32,695 bases of DNA from Acidobacteria bacterium 28-1 (GTDB lineage Bacteria > Acidobacteriota > Blastocatellia > Pyrinomonadales > Pyrinomonadaceae): positions 1-32,695 of the forward strand of contig MWYZ01000078.1 in assembly GCA_002050365.1 (NCBI GenBank), read 5' to 3'. Position 1 is the first letter of the stretch. Each line of letters starts with the position of its first letter. This document shows, in pieces, positions 7,904 through 16,482 of this stretch. Position numbers and translations under genes: made by a program. Under the pieces are notes generated by a model. It was not told the origin of the DNA. It saw nothing but the letters and a program-made list of their open reading frames with translations, and searched no databases.

Positions 7904-9358
7904 CTACAACTTCTCATTAAGCAAATTCCAAATCTTCTCAATATGTCTTTCTTCAACTCTGATGTTTCCAATCGAAAGCCGCAACGTAAATTTACCGTTT
8001 AACTTCGTGTGCGATAGATAGGCTTCGCCCGAAGCGTTAATGTTGTTCATCAATTTTTCGTTGAGTTCGTCTAAATTTTCCACGCCTTTCGGACACGCGC
8101 GAAAACAAACCAGTGCGAAATTGACAGGCGCGGTTAATTCCCAATCGTCAGATTCTTCAATCCAACTTGCCAGTAATTGAGCAAGGCGGCAATGCTCGCG
8201 GATTCTTTCAATCAAACCGTTCTGCCCAAAATATCTGATCACAAACCACAATTTTAGAGAACGAAAACGCCTGCCAAGTTGGATGCCGTAGTCCATTTGA
8301 TTGGTAACCGTTTCGTTGGTTTTGAGGTATTCTGGAACGAGCGCAAAGGCGCGTTTCAATAAATCGGTATGACGACAATAAAGAACGGATAAATCAAACG
8401 GCGTGAACATCCATTTGTGCGGATTGGTTACAACCGAATCGGCGCGTTCGCAGCCTTTCAAATACGTTTGCAATTCGGGAACAATCGCCGCGCTTCCCGC
8501 ATAAGCCGCGTCAACGTGAAGCCACATCGCATTTTCTTCGCAAACCGCAACGTATTGGTCAACCGGGTCAATGCTCGCCGTCGAAGTCGTGCCGACGGTG
8601 GCGACGACGCAAAACGGAATGTAGCCGTTTTGTTTGTCTTCCTCAATCGCTTCACGAAGTCGGTCAGCCCGCATCCGAAATTGCGCGTCGCATTCGATTT
8701 TCCGCAAACCTTTCTGTCCGAGTCCGAGTAGCAGCACGGCTTTTTCAACCGACGAGTGCGATTGTTCGGAAGTATAAACCCGCAAGAGCGGTAAATCACT
8801 TCTGCCGCTCATTCCCGTTTCGCGTATTTTCAAATCTAGTCCCTCACGCGCCGCCGCGATTGCGTGAAGGGTGGAAACCGAAGCCGTGTCGTAGATAATT
8901 CCCCGAAAACCCGCGTCTAAATTCATCATTTGCCGCAGCCAATCGGTTACGACTTCTTCGAGTTCGGTTGACGCGGGCGCGGTTCGCCAAAGCATCGCTT
9001 TCATATCGAAAGCGGCTGATAAAAGCTCGCCGAAAATTCCCGCCGCGCTCGTCGAAGTGGAAAAAAGTCCGTGAAAATTCGGATGATTCCAATGCGTTAC
9101 GGCGGGCAAAATTAATTTATCAACATCTGATAAAATTTCTTGAAAATCTTCGCCTTCGGCGGGCGCGGACTTTGGCAGATTGTCTTTTAACCAATTCGGC
9201 TCGACTTGTGAAAGCACGGGAAATTGTTCGATGTTTTGAAAATAATCGGCTATCCAATCTATCATCTCGTAACCGACGCGGCGGAAATCTTCCGCGCTCA
9301 TATCGCCTGACGCGGGCGCGAATATTTTTTTTAATTCTGACTTTTCGTAATTTTTCAT
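7904..9358 (-). CDS. Group II PLP-dependent aromatic-L-amino-acid-type decarboxylase
   Basis: 484 residues, the usual length for the family. Fold-type I PLP residues are visible: H201 in 'TSEQSHSSVEKA' (stacks on the cofactor), D283 in 'HVDAAYAGSA', and the Schiff-base lysine K315 in 'NPHKWMFTPFD'. The substrate-side N-terminus 'THWNHPNFHGLFSTSTS' is as in aromatic (Dopa/Trp/Tyr) decarboxylases rather than glutamate decarboxylase. Products would be aromatic amines and CO2; the exact substrate cannot be fixed. It is transcribed divergently from the liv operon across a gap that contains palindrome D. No ribosome binding site is apparent. Confidence 0.88.
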   Translation of the reverse strand: MKNYEKSELKKIFAPASGDMSAEDFRRVGYEMIDWIADYFQNIEQFPVLSQVEPNWLKDNLPKSAPAEGEDFQEILSDVDKLILPAVTHWNHPNFHGLFSTSTSAAGIFGELLSAAFDMKAMLWRTAPASTELEEVVTDWLRQMMNLDAGFRGIIYDTASVSTLHAIAAAREGLDLKIRETGMSGRSDLPLLRVYTSEQSHSSVEKAVLLLGLGQKGLRKIECDAQFRMRADRLREAIEEDKQNGYIPFCVVATVGTTSTASIDPVDQYVAVCEENAMWLHVDAAYAGSAAIVPELQTYLKGCERADSVVTNPHKWMFTPFDLSVLYCRHTDLLKRAFALVPEYLKTNETVTNQMDYGIQLGRRFRSLKLWFVIRYFGQNGLIERIREHCRLAQLLASWIEESDDWELTAPVNFALVCFRACPKGVENLDELNEKLMNNINASGEAYLSHTKLNGKFTLRLSIGNIRVEERHIEKIWNLLNEKL

Positions 9359-9379
9359 AGCGAATGTTTACTAACGATT

Positions 9380-9518
9380 TTAACGCAAAGACGCAAACGC
9401 GCAAGGTTCAAAAAGGTCAAGAAAAATTATCCAGATAAACTCTAATGTTTATCAATGACAATTTTTCTTGACCTTTTACTTTTTACTTTTGCCTTTTTAC
9501 TTTCCGACTTTGCGTTAA
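9380..9518. repeat. Large imperfect palindrome D with heptamer tracts
   Basis: The outer stem pairs TTAACGCAAAG (9380-9390) with CTTTGCGTTAA (9508-9518). The inner stem pairs AAAAGGTCAAGAAAAATT (9411-9428) with its exact inverse at 9460-9477. The loop carries its own hairpin, GATAAAC (9434-9440) with GTTTATC (9447-9453). The right arm is built of 7-base units (CTTTTTA, CTTTTGC, CTTTTTA). It lies in the 352-base divergent gap between the decarboxylase and the liv operon. The rest of the gap holds a promoter at 9555-9582 and AT-rich inverted tracts (AAATTTGT-type) at 9607-9690. Confidence 0.8.
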
Positions 9519-9554
9519 AAAACCTTGTTTCAGTCCTATTTAGTAAATATAAAC

Positions 9555-9582
9555 TCGACACGCCATTTGAAATAGGTATAAT
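9555..9582 (+). promoter_or_regulatory. Sigma70-type promoter for the liv operon
   Basis: TCGACA (9555-9560) and TATAAT (9577-9582) are separated by 16 bases. The -10 is a perfect match and the -35 differs at one position. Transcription would begin near 9589, leaving a leader of about 120 bases before the substrate-binding protein gene. Predicted from sequence only. Confidence 0.5.
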
Positions 9583-9710
9583 TCCGTTTGTATATTTATT
9601 TTAAGTTACAAATTTCCGATTCCAGACAATTTAATTTTGAATTGTTAGACAAATTTTCGACTTGAAATTTGTCATTATGAAATTTGTAATCAATTATTTG
9701 TGAGGCAAAT

Positions 9711-11033
9711 ATGAAAAATTTCTTTCTGGCTTTTAGTTTAATTTTTTCTATTCTTTTATCGAGCGCGTGTGTGGACAAAAGTGCGAACAGCACAACCAAC
9801 AGCGGCAGCGGCGACGGCGATATTAAAGTCGGCGTTTACGGCGATACGAGCGGCGCAACTTCGAGTTTCGGTCAATCAACCAAAAACGGCATTCAGTTAG
9901 CTTTTGATGAAATCAATGCGGCTGGCGGCGTTAATGGAAGAAAACTCATTATGCTGTTTGAAGACGACCAGGGCAGACCCGAACAAGCCAAAACGGTTGT
10001 TTCCAAGCTTATCAATCAAGACAGAGTGCAGGCTTTACTTGGCGAAGTCGCTTCGACCAATAGTTTAGCCGCCGCGCCCGTCGCGCAGGACGCTAAAATT
10101 CCGATGATTACGCCGTCCTCAACCAACCCGAAAGTGACGGAAGTCGGCGATTATATTTCCCGCGTTTGTTTTATTGACCCGTTTCAAGGCTTGGTAATGG
10201 CGAAATTTGCGGGCAATACTCTAAAAGCTAAAACAGCGGCAATTATCGGTGATGTCAACTCCGATTACAGCAAAGGCTTGACTGCCGTATTTGAACAGGA
10301 ATTTACCAAACTTGGCGGACGAGTCGTCGCTAAAGAGGCTTACACTCAAACCGACCCGGATTTCAAAGGGCAATTAACCAAAATCCGCAATCTCAATCCT
10401 GAAGTTATCTATATTCCGGGTTATTACGGACAAGTCGGAATTATTGCCAAACAAGCCCGCGAACTCGGTATGAATATGCCTCTCCTTGGCGGCGACGGAT
10501 GGGATTCGCCGGATCTTTGGAAACTCGGCGGCGAGTCTTTGAAAAACGCATACATTTCCAATCACTATTCGGCGGACAATCCCGCGCCGGAGATTCAAAA
10601 TTTTGTCAAAGCCTATCGAGCAAAATTCAATACCGCGCCCGATTCGCTTGCGGCTCTCGCCTACGACGCGGCAAAGGTTTTGGCTGATGCAATAAAACGC
10701 GCCGGCGGCACTGACGGAGCGAAATTAAAAGATGCCATCAATGCGACAAAAGAATTTAAAGGCGTAACGGGAAGCATCACGCTCGACGCAAACCGCAATG
10801 CGGTTAAACCTGCCGTAGTTTTAGAACTAAACCCGACGGATAGCAAATTTACCTTCAAAGAAACAATTAACCCCGAAGGTATGTCTGCGCCGACCGCCGC
10901 AAATACAAACACGATGTCAAACGGCAATATGATGATGAACGCTAACGCAATGTCGAACGGCAATATGATGATGAATTCAAATACGACGAATTCAAACTCT
11001 AATATGAATTCGACAATGAACGCCAACAGATAA
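9711..11033 (+). CDS. ABC transporter substrate-binding lipoprotein, branched-chain amino-acid type
   Basis: 440 residues. The N-terminal export signal ends in LLSSAC20, a plausible lipobox (slightly atypical Ser at -3). A Ser/Gly/Asn linker follows, then a periplasmic type I binding fold (Peripla_BP_6): 'IKVGVYGDTSGATSSFGQ', 'GIQLAFDEINAAGGVNGRKL', 'IPMITPSSTNPKVTE', 'SLAALAYDAAKVLADAI'. It delivers ligand to LivHM. Residues from about 398 to the end form an Asn/Met-rich low-complexity tail with the nine-residue unit MSNGNMMMN present twice. The tail is not part of the usual family fold. Weak ribosome binding site GAGG at 9702-9705. First gene of the operon. Confidence 0.88.
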   Translation: MKNFFLAFSLIFSILLSSACVDKSANSTTNSGSGDGDIKVGVYGDTSGATSSFGQSTKNGIQLAFDEINAAGGVNGRKLIMLFEDDQGRPEQAKTVVSKLINQDRVQALLGEVASTNSLAAAPVAQDAKIPMITPSSTNPKVTEVGDYISRVCFIDPFQGLVMAKFAGNTLKAKTAAIIGDVNSDYSKGLTAVFEQEFTKLGGRVVAKEAYTQTDPDFKGQLTKIRNLNPEVIYIPGYYGQVGIIAKQARELGMNMPLLGGDGWDSPDLWKLGGESLKNAYISNHYSADNPAPEIQNFVKAYRAKFNTAPDSLAALAYDAAKVLADAIKRAGGTDGAKLKDAINATKEFKGVTGSITLDANRNAVKPAVVLELNPTDSKFTFKETINPEGMSAPTAANTNTMSNGNMMMNANAMSNGNMMMNSNTTNSNSNMNSTMNANR

Positions 11034-11038
11034 GTTCA

Positions 11039-11112
11039 GAGTCTTGAGTCTTAAGTCTTAAGTCGGAAATCAATTCTTGACTTTAGACTCAAGACTCAAG
11101 ACTCAAGACTTT
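11039..11112. repeat. Heptamer-arm palindrome E (unit GAGTCTT)
   Basis: The left arm (11039-11064) has GAGTCTT, GAGTCTT, AAGTCTT, AAGTC. The right arm (11079-11112), inverted, has AAGTCTT, GAGTCTT, GAGTCTT, GAGTCTA, AAGTC. The loop is 14 bases. The element begins five bases after the stop of the binding-protein gene and ends six bases before the livH ATG, so it fills the gap. Confidence 0.87.
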
Positions 11113-11118
11113 TATTTT

Positions 11119-12036
11119 ATGGATACTTTTGTTCAGCAGCTTATCAACGGTTTAACCATCGGCTCGATTTACGCCCTCATTGCGCTCGGCTATACGATGG
11201 TTTACGGAATTTTGCGGCTTATCAATTTCGCGCACGGCGATATTTATATGGTCGGCGCGTATGCGGGTTATCTGCTTGCCATTTATTTGGGTTTCGATGC
11301 TAATCCGTCAATTTTCGGTTTTATCGTGGTGCTTCTCGGAGCGATGCTGGTTGCCGCTTTAATCGGAATGGCGATTGAGCGATTTGCCTATCGTCCGGTC
11401 AGAAAATTCTCCAGAATGACGACGCTGATAACGGCAATCGGGATGTCTCTATTTATCGAATATCTATTCGTTTTTATTTTTTCGGGAACGCCGCGCTCGT
11501 TTCCGCAACTGCTGCAAAACGATAATTACACAATTTTCGGCAACGCCACGATTTCGACTTCGCAGATTTTAATTTTCGCGGTTTCGATTCTGTTGATGGT
11601 CGCCTTGCAGTATATTATTTTTCGCACGAAAATCGGCAAAGCGATGCGTGCCGTTTCCTTTAATTTGAATTCGGCGAAATTGATGGGTGTCAACACCGAT
11701 TTTGTTATCGCTTTTACGTTTGCTTTAGGTTCGGCGCTCGCGGCGGCGGGCGGCGTTTTGACCGCGCAGTATAATCCGAAAATCGAGCCGCTGATGGGAA
11801 TTATTACCGGCTTAAAAGCGTTCGTCGCGGCTGTTCTCGGCGGTATCGGCAATATTCCGGGCGCGGTTCTCGGCGGTTTACTGATTGGCGCGGCGGAAAC
11901 CCTCGTCGTCGGTTACGGAAGCTACATCGGCATTCCTTCCACTTATCGGGATGCAGTAGCGTTTGCAATTTTAATTTTAGTTCTCTTGATTCGTCCGGCA
12001 GGTCTTTTGGGGACGAACGTGCAGGAAAAAGTCTAG
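11119..12036 (+). CDS. livH: Branched-chain amino-acid-type ABC permease LivH
   Basis: 305 residues from the ATG at 11119. An upstream in-frame TTG at 11077 lies inside palindrome E and would add only repeat-derived residues, so I reject it. About eight membrane helices. Family signatures: 'GLTIGSIYALIALGYTMVYG', 'RLINFAHGDIYMVGAY', 'GLKAFVAAVLGGIGNIPGAVLGG' (the EAA-like coupling region contacting the ATPases), and a C-terminal 'IRPAGLLG'. It forms the heterodimeric channel with LivM. No Shine-Dalgarno precedes the ATG. Confidence 0.9.
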   Translation: MDTFVQQLINGLTIGSIYALIALGYTMVYGILRLINFAHGDIYMVGAYAGYLLAIYLGFDANPSIFGFIVVLLGAMLVAALIGMAIERFAYRPVRKFSRMTTLITAIGMSLFIEYLFVFIFSGTPRSFPQLLQNDNYTIFGNATISTSQILIFAVSILLMVALQYIIFRTKIGKAMRAVSFNLNSAKLMGVNTDFVIAFTFALGSALAAAGGVLTAQYNPKIEPLMGIITGLKAFVAAVLGGIGNIPGAVLGGLLIGAAETLVVGYGSYIGIPSTYRDAVAFAILILVLLIRPAGLLGTNVQEKV

Positions 12037-12037
12037 C

Positions 12038-12158
12038 GATTTTGGATTTTAGATTTTGGATTTTGGATTTTATTCGTTATTACAACAATCCGTTCAATGA
12101 TAAAAATAAAATCAATTAAAAATAATCCAAATTCCAAAATCTAAAATCCAAAATAAAA
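12038..12158. repeat. Heptamer-arm palindrome F (unit GATTTTG/GATTTTA)
   Basis: The left arm (12038-12072) has five units, GATTTTG, GATTTTA, GATTTTG, GATTTTG, GATTTTA. The right arm (12123-12158) carries the same kind of units inverted. A 50-base AT-rich middle separates them. The element starts two bases after the livH stop and ends two bases before the livM ATG. Confidence 0.87.
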
Positions 12159-12160
12159 TT

Positions 12161-13213
12161 ATGTCTTCTTGGCTGAAGAGTTTAATAATCGGAATCGTCG
12201 TCATCGCGCTGCTTTACGTTTTGAACGGGATGATGAGCAAAGGCGGTTTTTTCGGCGCGGGCATTGACGATTACACGGCGCGGCTGCTCGTGTTTATCGC
12301 CATCAACATTATTCTCGCCACGTCGCTGAATTTAATCAACGGTTTTACCGGGCAATTTTCCATCGGACACGCCGGGTTTATGGCGGTCGGTGCTTATTCG
12401 TCCGCTTATTTTACGGTCAATTACGGCAAGCAGCTTGAAAGCGCGTTTTCTTTTTTGGGTGAAACGGGAGCGTCAAGCATTATTTTAATCATCGCCATCG
12501 TCATCGGCGCGATTGTCGCCGCCATCGCCGGCGCGATTGTCGGCATTCCGTCGCTTCGTTTGAAAGGCGATTATTTGGCGATTGTAACGCTCGGATTCGC
12601 CGAAATTATTCGCATCGTGATTTTGAATATAGACGCGGTCGGCGGCGCAACCGGTTATCAGGTTCCGGGCTACGCAAACTTTTTGTGGATCGGAATTTTT
12701 GCGGTCATCACGATTGTCGTCGTTCACAACATTGTCAAATCCGATGCGGGACGCGCGCTGGTTTCCATCCGCGAAGACGAACTTGCGGCGGAAGCGATGG
12801 GCGTGAACACGACGCGCTACAAAGTTACATCGTTCGTCATCAGTTCGGCTTTTGCCGGCATCGCGGGCGTTTTGTTCGCCCATTACAACAAATTTCTCTC
12901 AACCAACGATTTTCAATTTATCAAATCCTTCGAGATTATTATTATGATTGTTCTCGGCGGAATGGGTTCGATGACCGGCGCGGTGGTCGGCGCGATTGTC
13001 GTAACTTTATTGCCCGAACTTCTGCGACAGCTTCCGGCAATCCAAGTCGGTGCAAGCACATTTCAATTTTCCGATTTGCGCCTAGTAATTTTTGCTTTAA
13101 TTTTAATTTTCACGATGATTCTGCGCCCGCAGGGAATCTTCGGAACAGCCGAAATCGGCAATATCTACCGACGTTTCAGAAACAAATTGGGCAAACCCGG
13201 AGGTTTAGAATAA
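12161..13213 (+). CDS. livM: Branched-chain amino-acid-type ABC permease LivM
   Basis: 350 residues, with around nine to ten hydrophobic segments. Diagnostic stretches: 'ATSLNLINGFTGQFSIGHAGFMAVGAY' region (residues 50-75), 'IPSLRLKGDYLAIVTLGFAEI', 'FEIIIMIVLGGMGSMTGAVVG', and the ending 'LRPQGIFG'. It is the second channel subunit of the importer. The stop TAA shares one base with the livG ATG (TAATG), giving translational coupling. This is the only junction of the operon without a heptamer palindrome. No Shine-Dalgarno is visible before its own ATG. Confidence 0.9.
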   Translation: MSSWLKSLIIGIVVIALLYVLNGMMSKGGFFGAGIDDYTARLLVFIAINIILATSLNLINGFTGQFSIGHAGFMAVGAYSSAYFTVNYGKQLESAFSFLGETGASSIILIIAIVIGAIVAAIAGAIVGIPSLRLKGDYLAIVTLGFAEIIRIVILNIDAVGGATGYQVPGYANFLWIGIFAVITIVVVHNIVKSDAGRALVSIREDELAAEAMGVNTTRYKVTSFVISSAFAGIAGVLFAHYNKFLSTNDFQFIKSFEIIIMIVLGGMGSMTGAVVGAIVVTLLPELLRQLPAIQVGASTFQFSDLRLVIFALILIFTMILRPQGIFGTAEIGNIYRRFRNKLGKPGGLE

Positions 13214-13989
13214 TGCCTGAAAACGGAAACTCATCTATTCTGCAAACTGATAAAGCGACGATTCGTTTCGGCGGTCTGGTCGCCGTCAACGAACTGACTC
13301 TGAACGTCGGCAAAGGCGAGATTTACGGTTTAATCGGACCGAACGGCGCGGGCAAAACGACAATTTTCAATCTTCTGACGGGCGTTTATGAACCGACTTC
13401 CGGCGATATTCACATTAACGGAACGCGCGTCAACGGCTTGCGTCCGTATCAAATCTCGCGGCTCGGCGTTTCGCGCACATTTCAGAATATACGGCTTTTT
13501 CCTTCGATGTCCGTTTTAGAGAATGTCGTCACGGCGTGTCACCGCCACGCCGACCAAAATATGCTCGACGCGGTTTTCCGTCTGCCGAAGTATTTCAGAG
13601 ACGAAGCTGACCATCGAAAGTTTGCGATGGAACTGCTCGAAATTTTCGACCTTGCAAAATACAAAGATGAAGGCGGAACTTCGCTGCCCTACGGAAATCA
13701 ACGCCGGCTGGAGATTGTCCGCGCGCTTGCGACACGCCCGAATTTATTATTGCTCGACGAGCCGGCGGCGGGAATGAATCCGTCCGAACAGGAAGATTTG
13801 ACCGGTTTGATAAAGCAAATCCGCGACCGTTTCGGTTTGACCATTGTGCTTGTCGAACACAATATGCGCGTGGTGATGGGCGTGTGCGACCGCATCCAAG
13901 TCGTCGATTACGGCAAATCAATCGCGCTCGGACTGCCGCAGGATATAAAGAACGATCCGAAAGTTATTGAGGCTTATCTCGGTGATTGA
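13213..13989 (+). CDS. livG: Branched-chain amino-acid-type ABC ATPase LivG
   Basis: 258 residues from the ATG at 13213. The frame is open upstream to 12685, but that part overlaps livM in another frame and is not protein-like. Walker A GPNGAGKTT (42-50), signature LPYGNQ (158-163), Walker B LLLLDEP (178-184) and the H-loop His216 are all intact. 'LGVSRTFQNIRLFPSMSVLENV' and the ending 'VIEAYLGD' are typical of LivG. It energises import together with LivF. Confidence 0.9.
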   Translation: MPENGNSSILQTDKATIRFGGLVAVNELTLNVGKGEIYGLIGPNGAGKTTIFNLLTGVYEPTSGDIHINGTRVNGLRPYQISRLGVSRTFQNIRLFPSMSVLENVVTACHRHADQNMLDAVFRLPKYFRDEADHRKFAMELLEIFDLAKYKDEGGTSLPYGNQRRLEIVRALATRPNLLLLDEPAAGMNPSEQEDLTGLIKQIRDRFGLTIVLVEHNMRVVMGVCDRIQVVDYGKSIALGLPQDIKNDPKVIEAYLGD

Positions 13990-13992
13990 CGA

Positions 13993-14139
13993 GATTTGCG
14001 ATTTGCGATTTTCAATTTGCGATTGCGCAATCGTTTAGAATTAAATTATTTCAGAAAATTTTATCAATAAATATTTTCGATTTTTGGTTGCTGTTAAATC
14101 ACATAACCAATCGCAAATTGCAAATCGAAAATCGCAAAT
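13993..14139. repeat. Heptamer-arm palindrome G (unit GATTTGC/GATTTTC)
   Basis: The left arm (13993-14030) reads GATTTGC, GATTTGC, GATTTTC, AATTTGC, GATTGCG. The right arm (14106-14139), inverted, reads GATTTTC, GATTTGC, AATTTGC, GATTGG. The middle is about 75 bases and AT-rich. The element starts four bases after the livG stop and ends six bases before the livF ATG. Confidence 0.85.
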
Positions 14140-14145
14140 AAAAAT

Positions 14146-14850
14146 ATGCTTACTTTAGAAAACGTATCCGTTAATTACGATGCCATCGAAGCCTTGACCG
14201 ACATTTCTTTAACGGTTAGTCAAGGCGAGGTTGTAACATTAATCGGCGCAAATGGCGCGGGCAAAACCACGACTTTAAGAACCATCACCGGACTGCTCGA
14301 ACCGCGAAACGGGCGCATAACTTATGAAGGCAAGGAAATTAGCGGAATGGCAACGCACCGGCTCGTGCCGATGGGAATTGCGATGTCGCCCGAAGGTCGC
14401 GGTGTTTTCGCTAACTTGAGCGTGCGCGAAAACTTAGATATGGGCGCGTATATTCGCAAAGATAAAAAAGGTATTTCCGACGATATGGAACGCGCTTTCA
14501 CACTTTTTCCGCGCCTCAAAGAACGCGAGAAACAAAAAGCCGGAACGCTCTCCGGCGGCGAACAGCAAATGCTCGCAATGGGGCGCGCGATGATGTCGCG
14601 CCCGCGTCTTTTATTGTTGGACGAACCTTCGCTCGGACTCGCGCCGCTGCTCGTTCACACGATTTTTGAGGCAATTGACAATATTCGCTCCGAAGGCACA
14701 ACGATTTTATTAGTCGAACAAAACGCCAATGCCGCACTTCATCATTCCGACCGCGCTTATGTTCTTGAAACCGGCAGAATCGTAATGGAAGGCGATTCCA
14801 AACAACTCGCTGCCGACCCGCGCGTGAAAGAAGCGTATTTGGGCGAGTAA
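14146..14850 (+). CDS. livF: Branched-chain amino-acid-type ABC ATPase LivF
   Basis: 234 residues, the usual length. Walker A GANGAGKTT (34-42), Q-loop segment 'MSPEGRGVFANLSVRENL', signature LSGGEQ (135-140), Walker B LLLLDEPSLGLAP (155-167), and 'LLVEQNANAAL' with Gln192 at the H-loop position, as is normal for LivF. It pairs with LivG. It is flanked by palindromes G and H and has no Shine-Dalgarno before the ATG. Confidence 0.9.
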   Translation: MLTLENVSVNYDAIEALTDISLTVSQGEVVTLIGANGAGKTTTLRTITGLLEPRNGRITYEGKEISGMATHRLVPMGIAMSPEGRGVFANLSVRENLDMGAYIRKDKKGISDDMERAFTLFPRLKEREKQKAGTLSGGEQQMLAMGRAMMSRPRLLLLDEPSLGLAPLLVHTIFEAIDNIRSEGTTILLVEQNANAALHHSDRAYVLETGRIVMEGDSKQLAADPRVKEAYLGE

Positions 14851-14853
14851 CAA

Positions 14854-14971
14854 AGGGAAAGGTGTAAAAAGGAAAAAGGGAAAAGGGTGTAAAAGGGAAA
14901 AAGTTTATTTGAATTCTATCAAGCCGACTTCTTTACTTTTTCACTTTTTCACTTTTTCCCTTTTAAACTTT
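14854..14971. repeat. Purine/pyrimidine repeat palindrome H (7- to 8-base units)
   Basis: The left arm (14854-14904) is built from AAAAAGG, GAAAAGG and GTGTAAAA-type units. The right arm (14931-14971), inverted, is built from GAAAAAGT units with an 8-base period. All purines are on one strand in the left arm and the inverse in the right. The element starts just after the livF stop and ends five bases before the next ATG. Confidence 0.75.
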
Positions 14972-14976
14972 CTGTA

Positions 14977-16398
14977 ATGAAACCCGAACAACCAAAAACC
15001 TGGTGGCGATGGCTCGTCGTTGCAGCGTCTGTTTTGGCAGTTGCGTTTATTCCAATTCCTGAAGGAATAAGGCGCGAATCGTGGACGCTTCTGGCAATTT
15101 TTATCGCCACGATTGTCGGCTCGATTGTCCAGCCTTTGACGGGAAGCGCAATGGTTTTGCTCGGCGTGGTCGCCACTGTGCTGTTCGGCGCGTTAGAGCC
15201 GAAAGACGCTTTGAAAGGTTACAGCGAACCGGTCGTGTGGCTGGTTCTGGCGGCGTTTTTTCTCTCGGTCGGAATGATAAAAACCGGTTTGGGAAGACGC
15301 ATCGCGCTGCTTTTCGTCCGCGCCATCGGGCGCAAAACCATCGGACTCGGCTATGCTCTGGTTTCGACCGATTTCATTTTGGCTTCGATGATTCCGTCGA
15401 ACGGAGCGCGTAACGGCGGCGTGATTTTGCCGATTGCACAAGGCGTTTGCGAAACTTACGATTCGCGTCCCGACGATGGAACGGCTGGACGACTTGGCAC
15501 ATTTTTGATGAATTTACTTTATCAATGCGATGTCATAATTTGCGCGACCTTTCTGACCGGACAAGCCTCGAATTTAATCATTGCCAAACTCGCGAAAGAA
15601 ACGGCGGGCGTTGAACTGTCTTACGCGAGTTGGTTCGTTGCCGCCATCGTTCCGAGTTTGGTTTCGCTGATTGCCGTTCCCTTTTTGATTTACAAATTTT
15701 TTCCGCCAGAAATTAAGGAAACACCCGAAGCCCCAAAATTTGCTGGCGATGAACTCATCAAACTCGGTTCGATAACTAGACAGGAAATAATAATGCTCGC
15801 CGTTCTCCTCGCGGTGGTTTTTTTGTGGACGACAAAGGATTATCTGCATAAATTTGACACGGCAATCGTCGCGCTCTTAGGCATCGGCGTTTTGCTTTTC
15901 GCCAAAGTTTTAGAGTGGAAGGATCTGATGGGCGAAAAAAATGCGTGGTCGGTTTTTATCTGGTATGGCGGGTTGGTCAATATGGCGACGTTTTTAGGCG
16001 AAACGGGCATCACGAAAATTTTCGCCGACCGAATGGCGGGAATGACAACGGGAATGATTTGGACGTTCGCTCTGGCAATTCTCGTTCTGGTTTATTTTTA
16101 CTCGCACTACTTTTTCGCCTCGATTACGGCGCACGTCTTAGCAATGTTCGTGCCGTTTCTGGTAGTTACAATCGCTGTCGGTGCGCCCGTCGGATTAACG
16201 GTTTTGCTGCTCGCTTATTATTCAAATCTCAACGCCGGACTCACCCATTACGGCACAACGCCTGCGCCAATTTATTTTGGAACGGGCTATGTCAAACAAA
16301 AAACCTGGTGGACAATCGGCTTGCTCGCTTCGATAGTGAATATTTTAATTTGGTCAATCGTCGGATTGATTTGGTGGAAAATTTTAGGCTGGTGGTGA
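14977..16398 (+). CDS. DASS-family (SLC13) di/tricarboxylate transporter
   Basis: 473 residues and about 12 membrane segments. 'LGYALVSTDFILASMIPSNGARNGGVILPIAQGV' region (residues 120-155) corresponds to the conserved first ion/substrate loop of the plastid 2-oxoglutarate/malate translocator (SODiT1) and CitT branch, and 'THYGTTPAPIYFGTGYV' to the second. It probably moves a dicarboxylate by antiport or with sodium; direction and substrate are not decided by sequence. It lies last in the liv operon, after palindrome H, suggesting co-regulation of amino-acid and organic-acid uptake. No Shine-Dalgarno is visible. Confidence 0.82.
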   Translation: MKPEQPKTWWRWLVVAASVLAVAFIPIPEGIRRESWTLLAIFIATIVGSIVQPLTGSAMVLLGVVATVLFGALEPKDALKGYSEPVVWLVLAAFFLSVGMIKTGLGRRIALLFVRAIGRKTIGLGYALVSTDFILASMIPSNGARNGGVILPIAQGVCETYDSRPDDGTAGRLGTFLMNLLYQCDVIICATFLTGQASNLIIAKLAKETAGVELSYASWFVAAIVPSLVSLIAVPFLIYKFFPPEIKETPEAPKFAGDELIKLGSITRQEIIMLAVLLAVVFLWTTKDYLHKFDTAIVALLGIGVLLFAKVLEWKDLMGEKNAWSVFIWYGGLVNMATFLGETGITKIFADRMAGMTTGMIWTFALAILVLVYFYSHYFFASITAHVLAMFVPFLVVTIAVGAPVGLTVLLLAYYSNLNAGLTHYGTTPAPIYFGTGYVKQKTWWTIGLLASIVNILIWSIVGLIWWKILGWW

Positions 16399-16430
16399 GC
16401 ATTTTTGTTCAGCTTTCAGGTTGGATTACC

Positions 16431-16461
16431 AAAATAAAAAAGGCAGACAAAATGCCTGCCT
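16431..16461 (-). terminator. Intrinsic terminator of the ppiD-like gene
   Basis: AGGCAG (16441-16446) pairs with CTGCCT (16456-16461). On the minus strand the stem is followed by TTTTTATTTT (16440-16431), so it terminates leftward transcription. No good plus-strand terminator for the DASS gene is visible. Confidence 0.7.
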
Positions 16462-16482
16462 GGTGAATTTATTTTAACAATT

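Noticed and set aside
11077..11118. Earlier TTG start for livH
   Set aside because: The added residues are translated from palindrome E.
12685..13212. N-terminal extension of livG by 176 codons
   Set aside because: It overlaps livM in another frame and is not protein-like; the ATG at 13213 gives a normal LivG.
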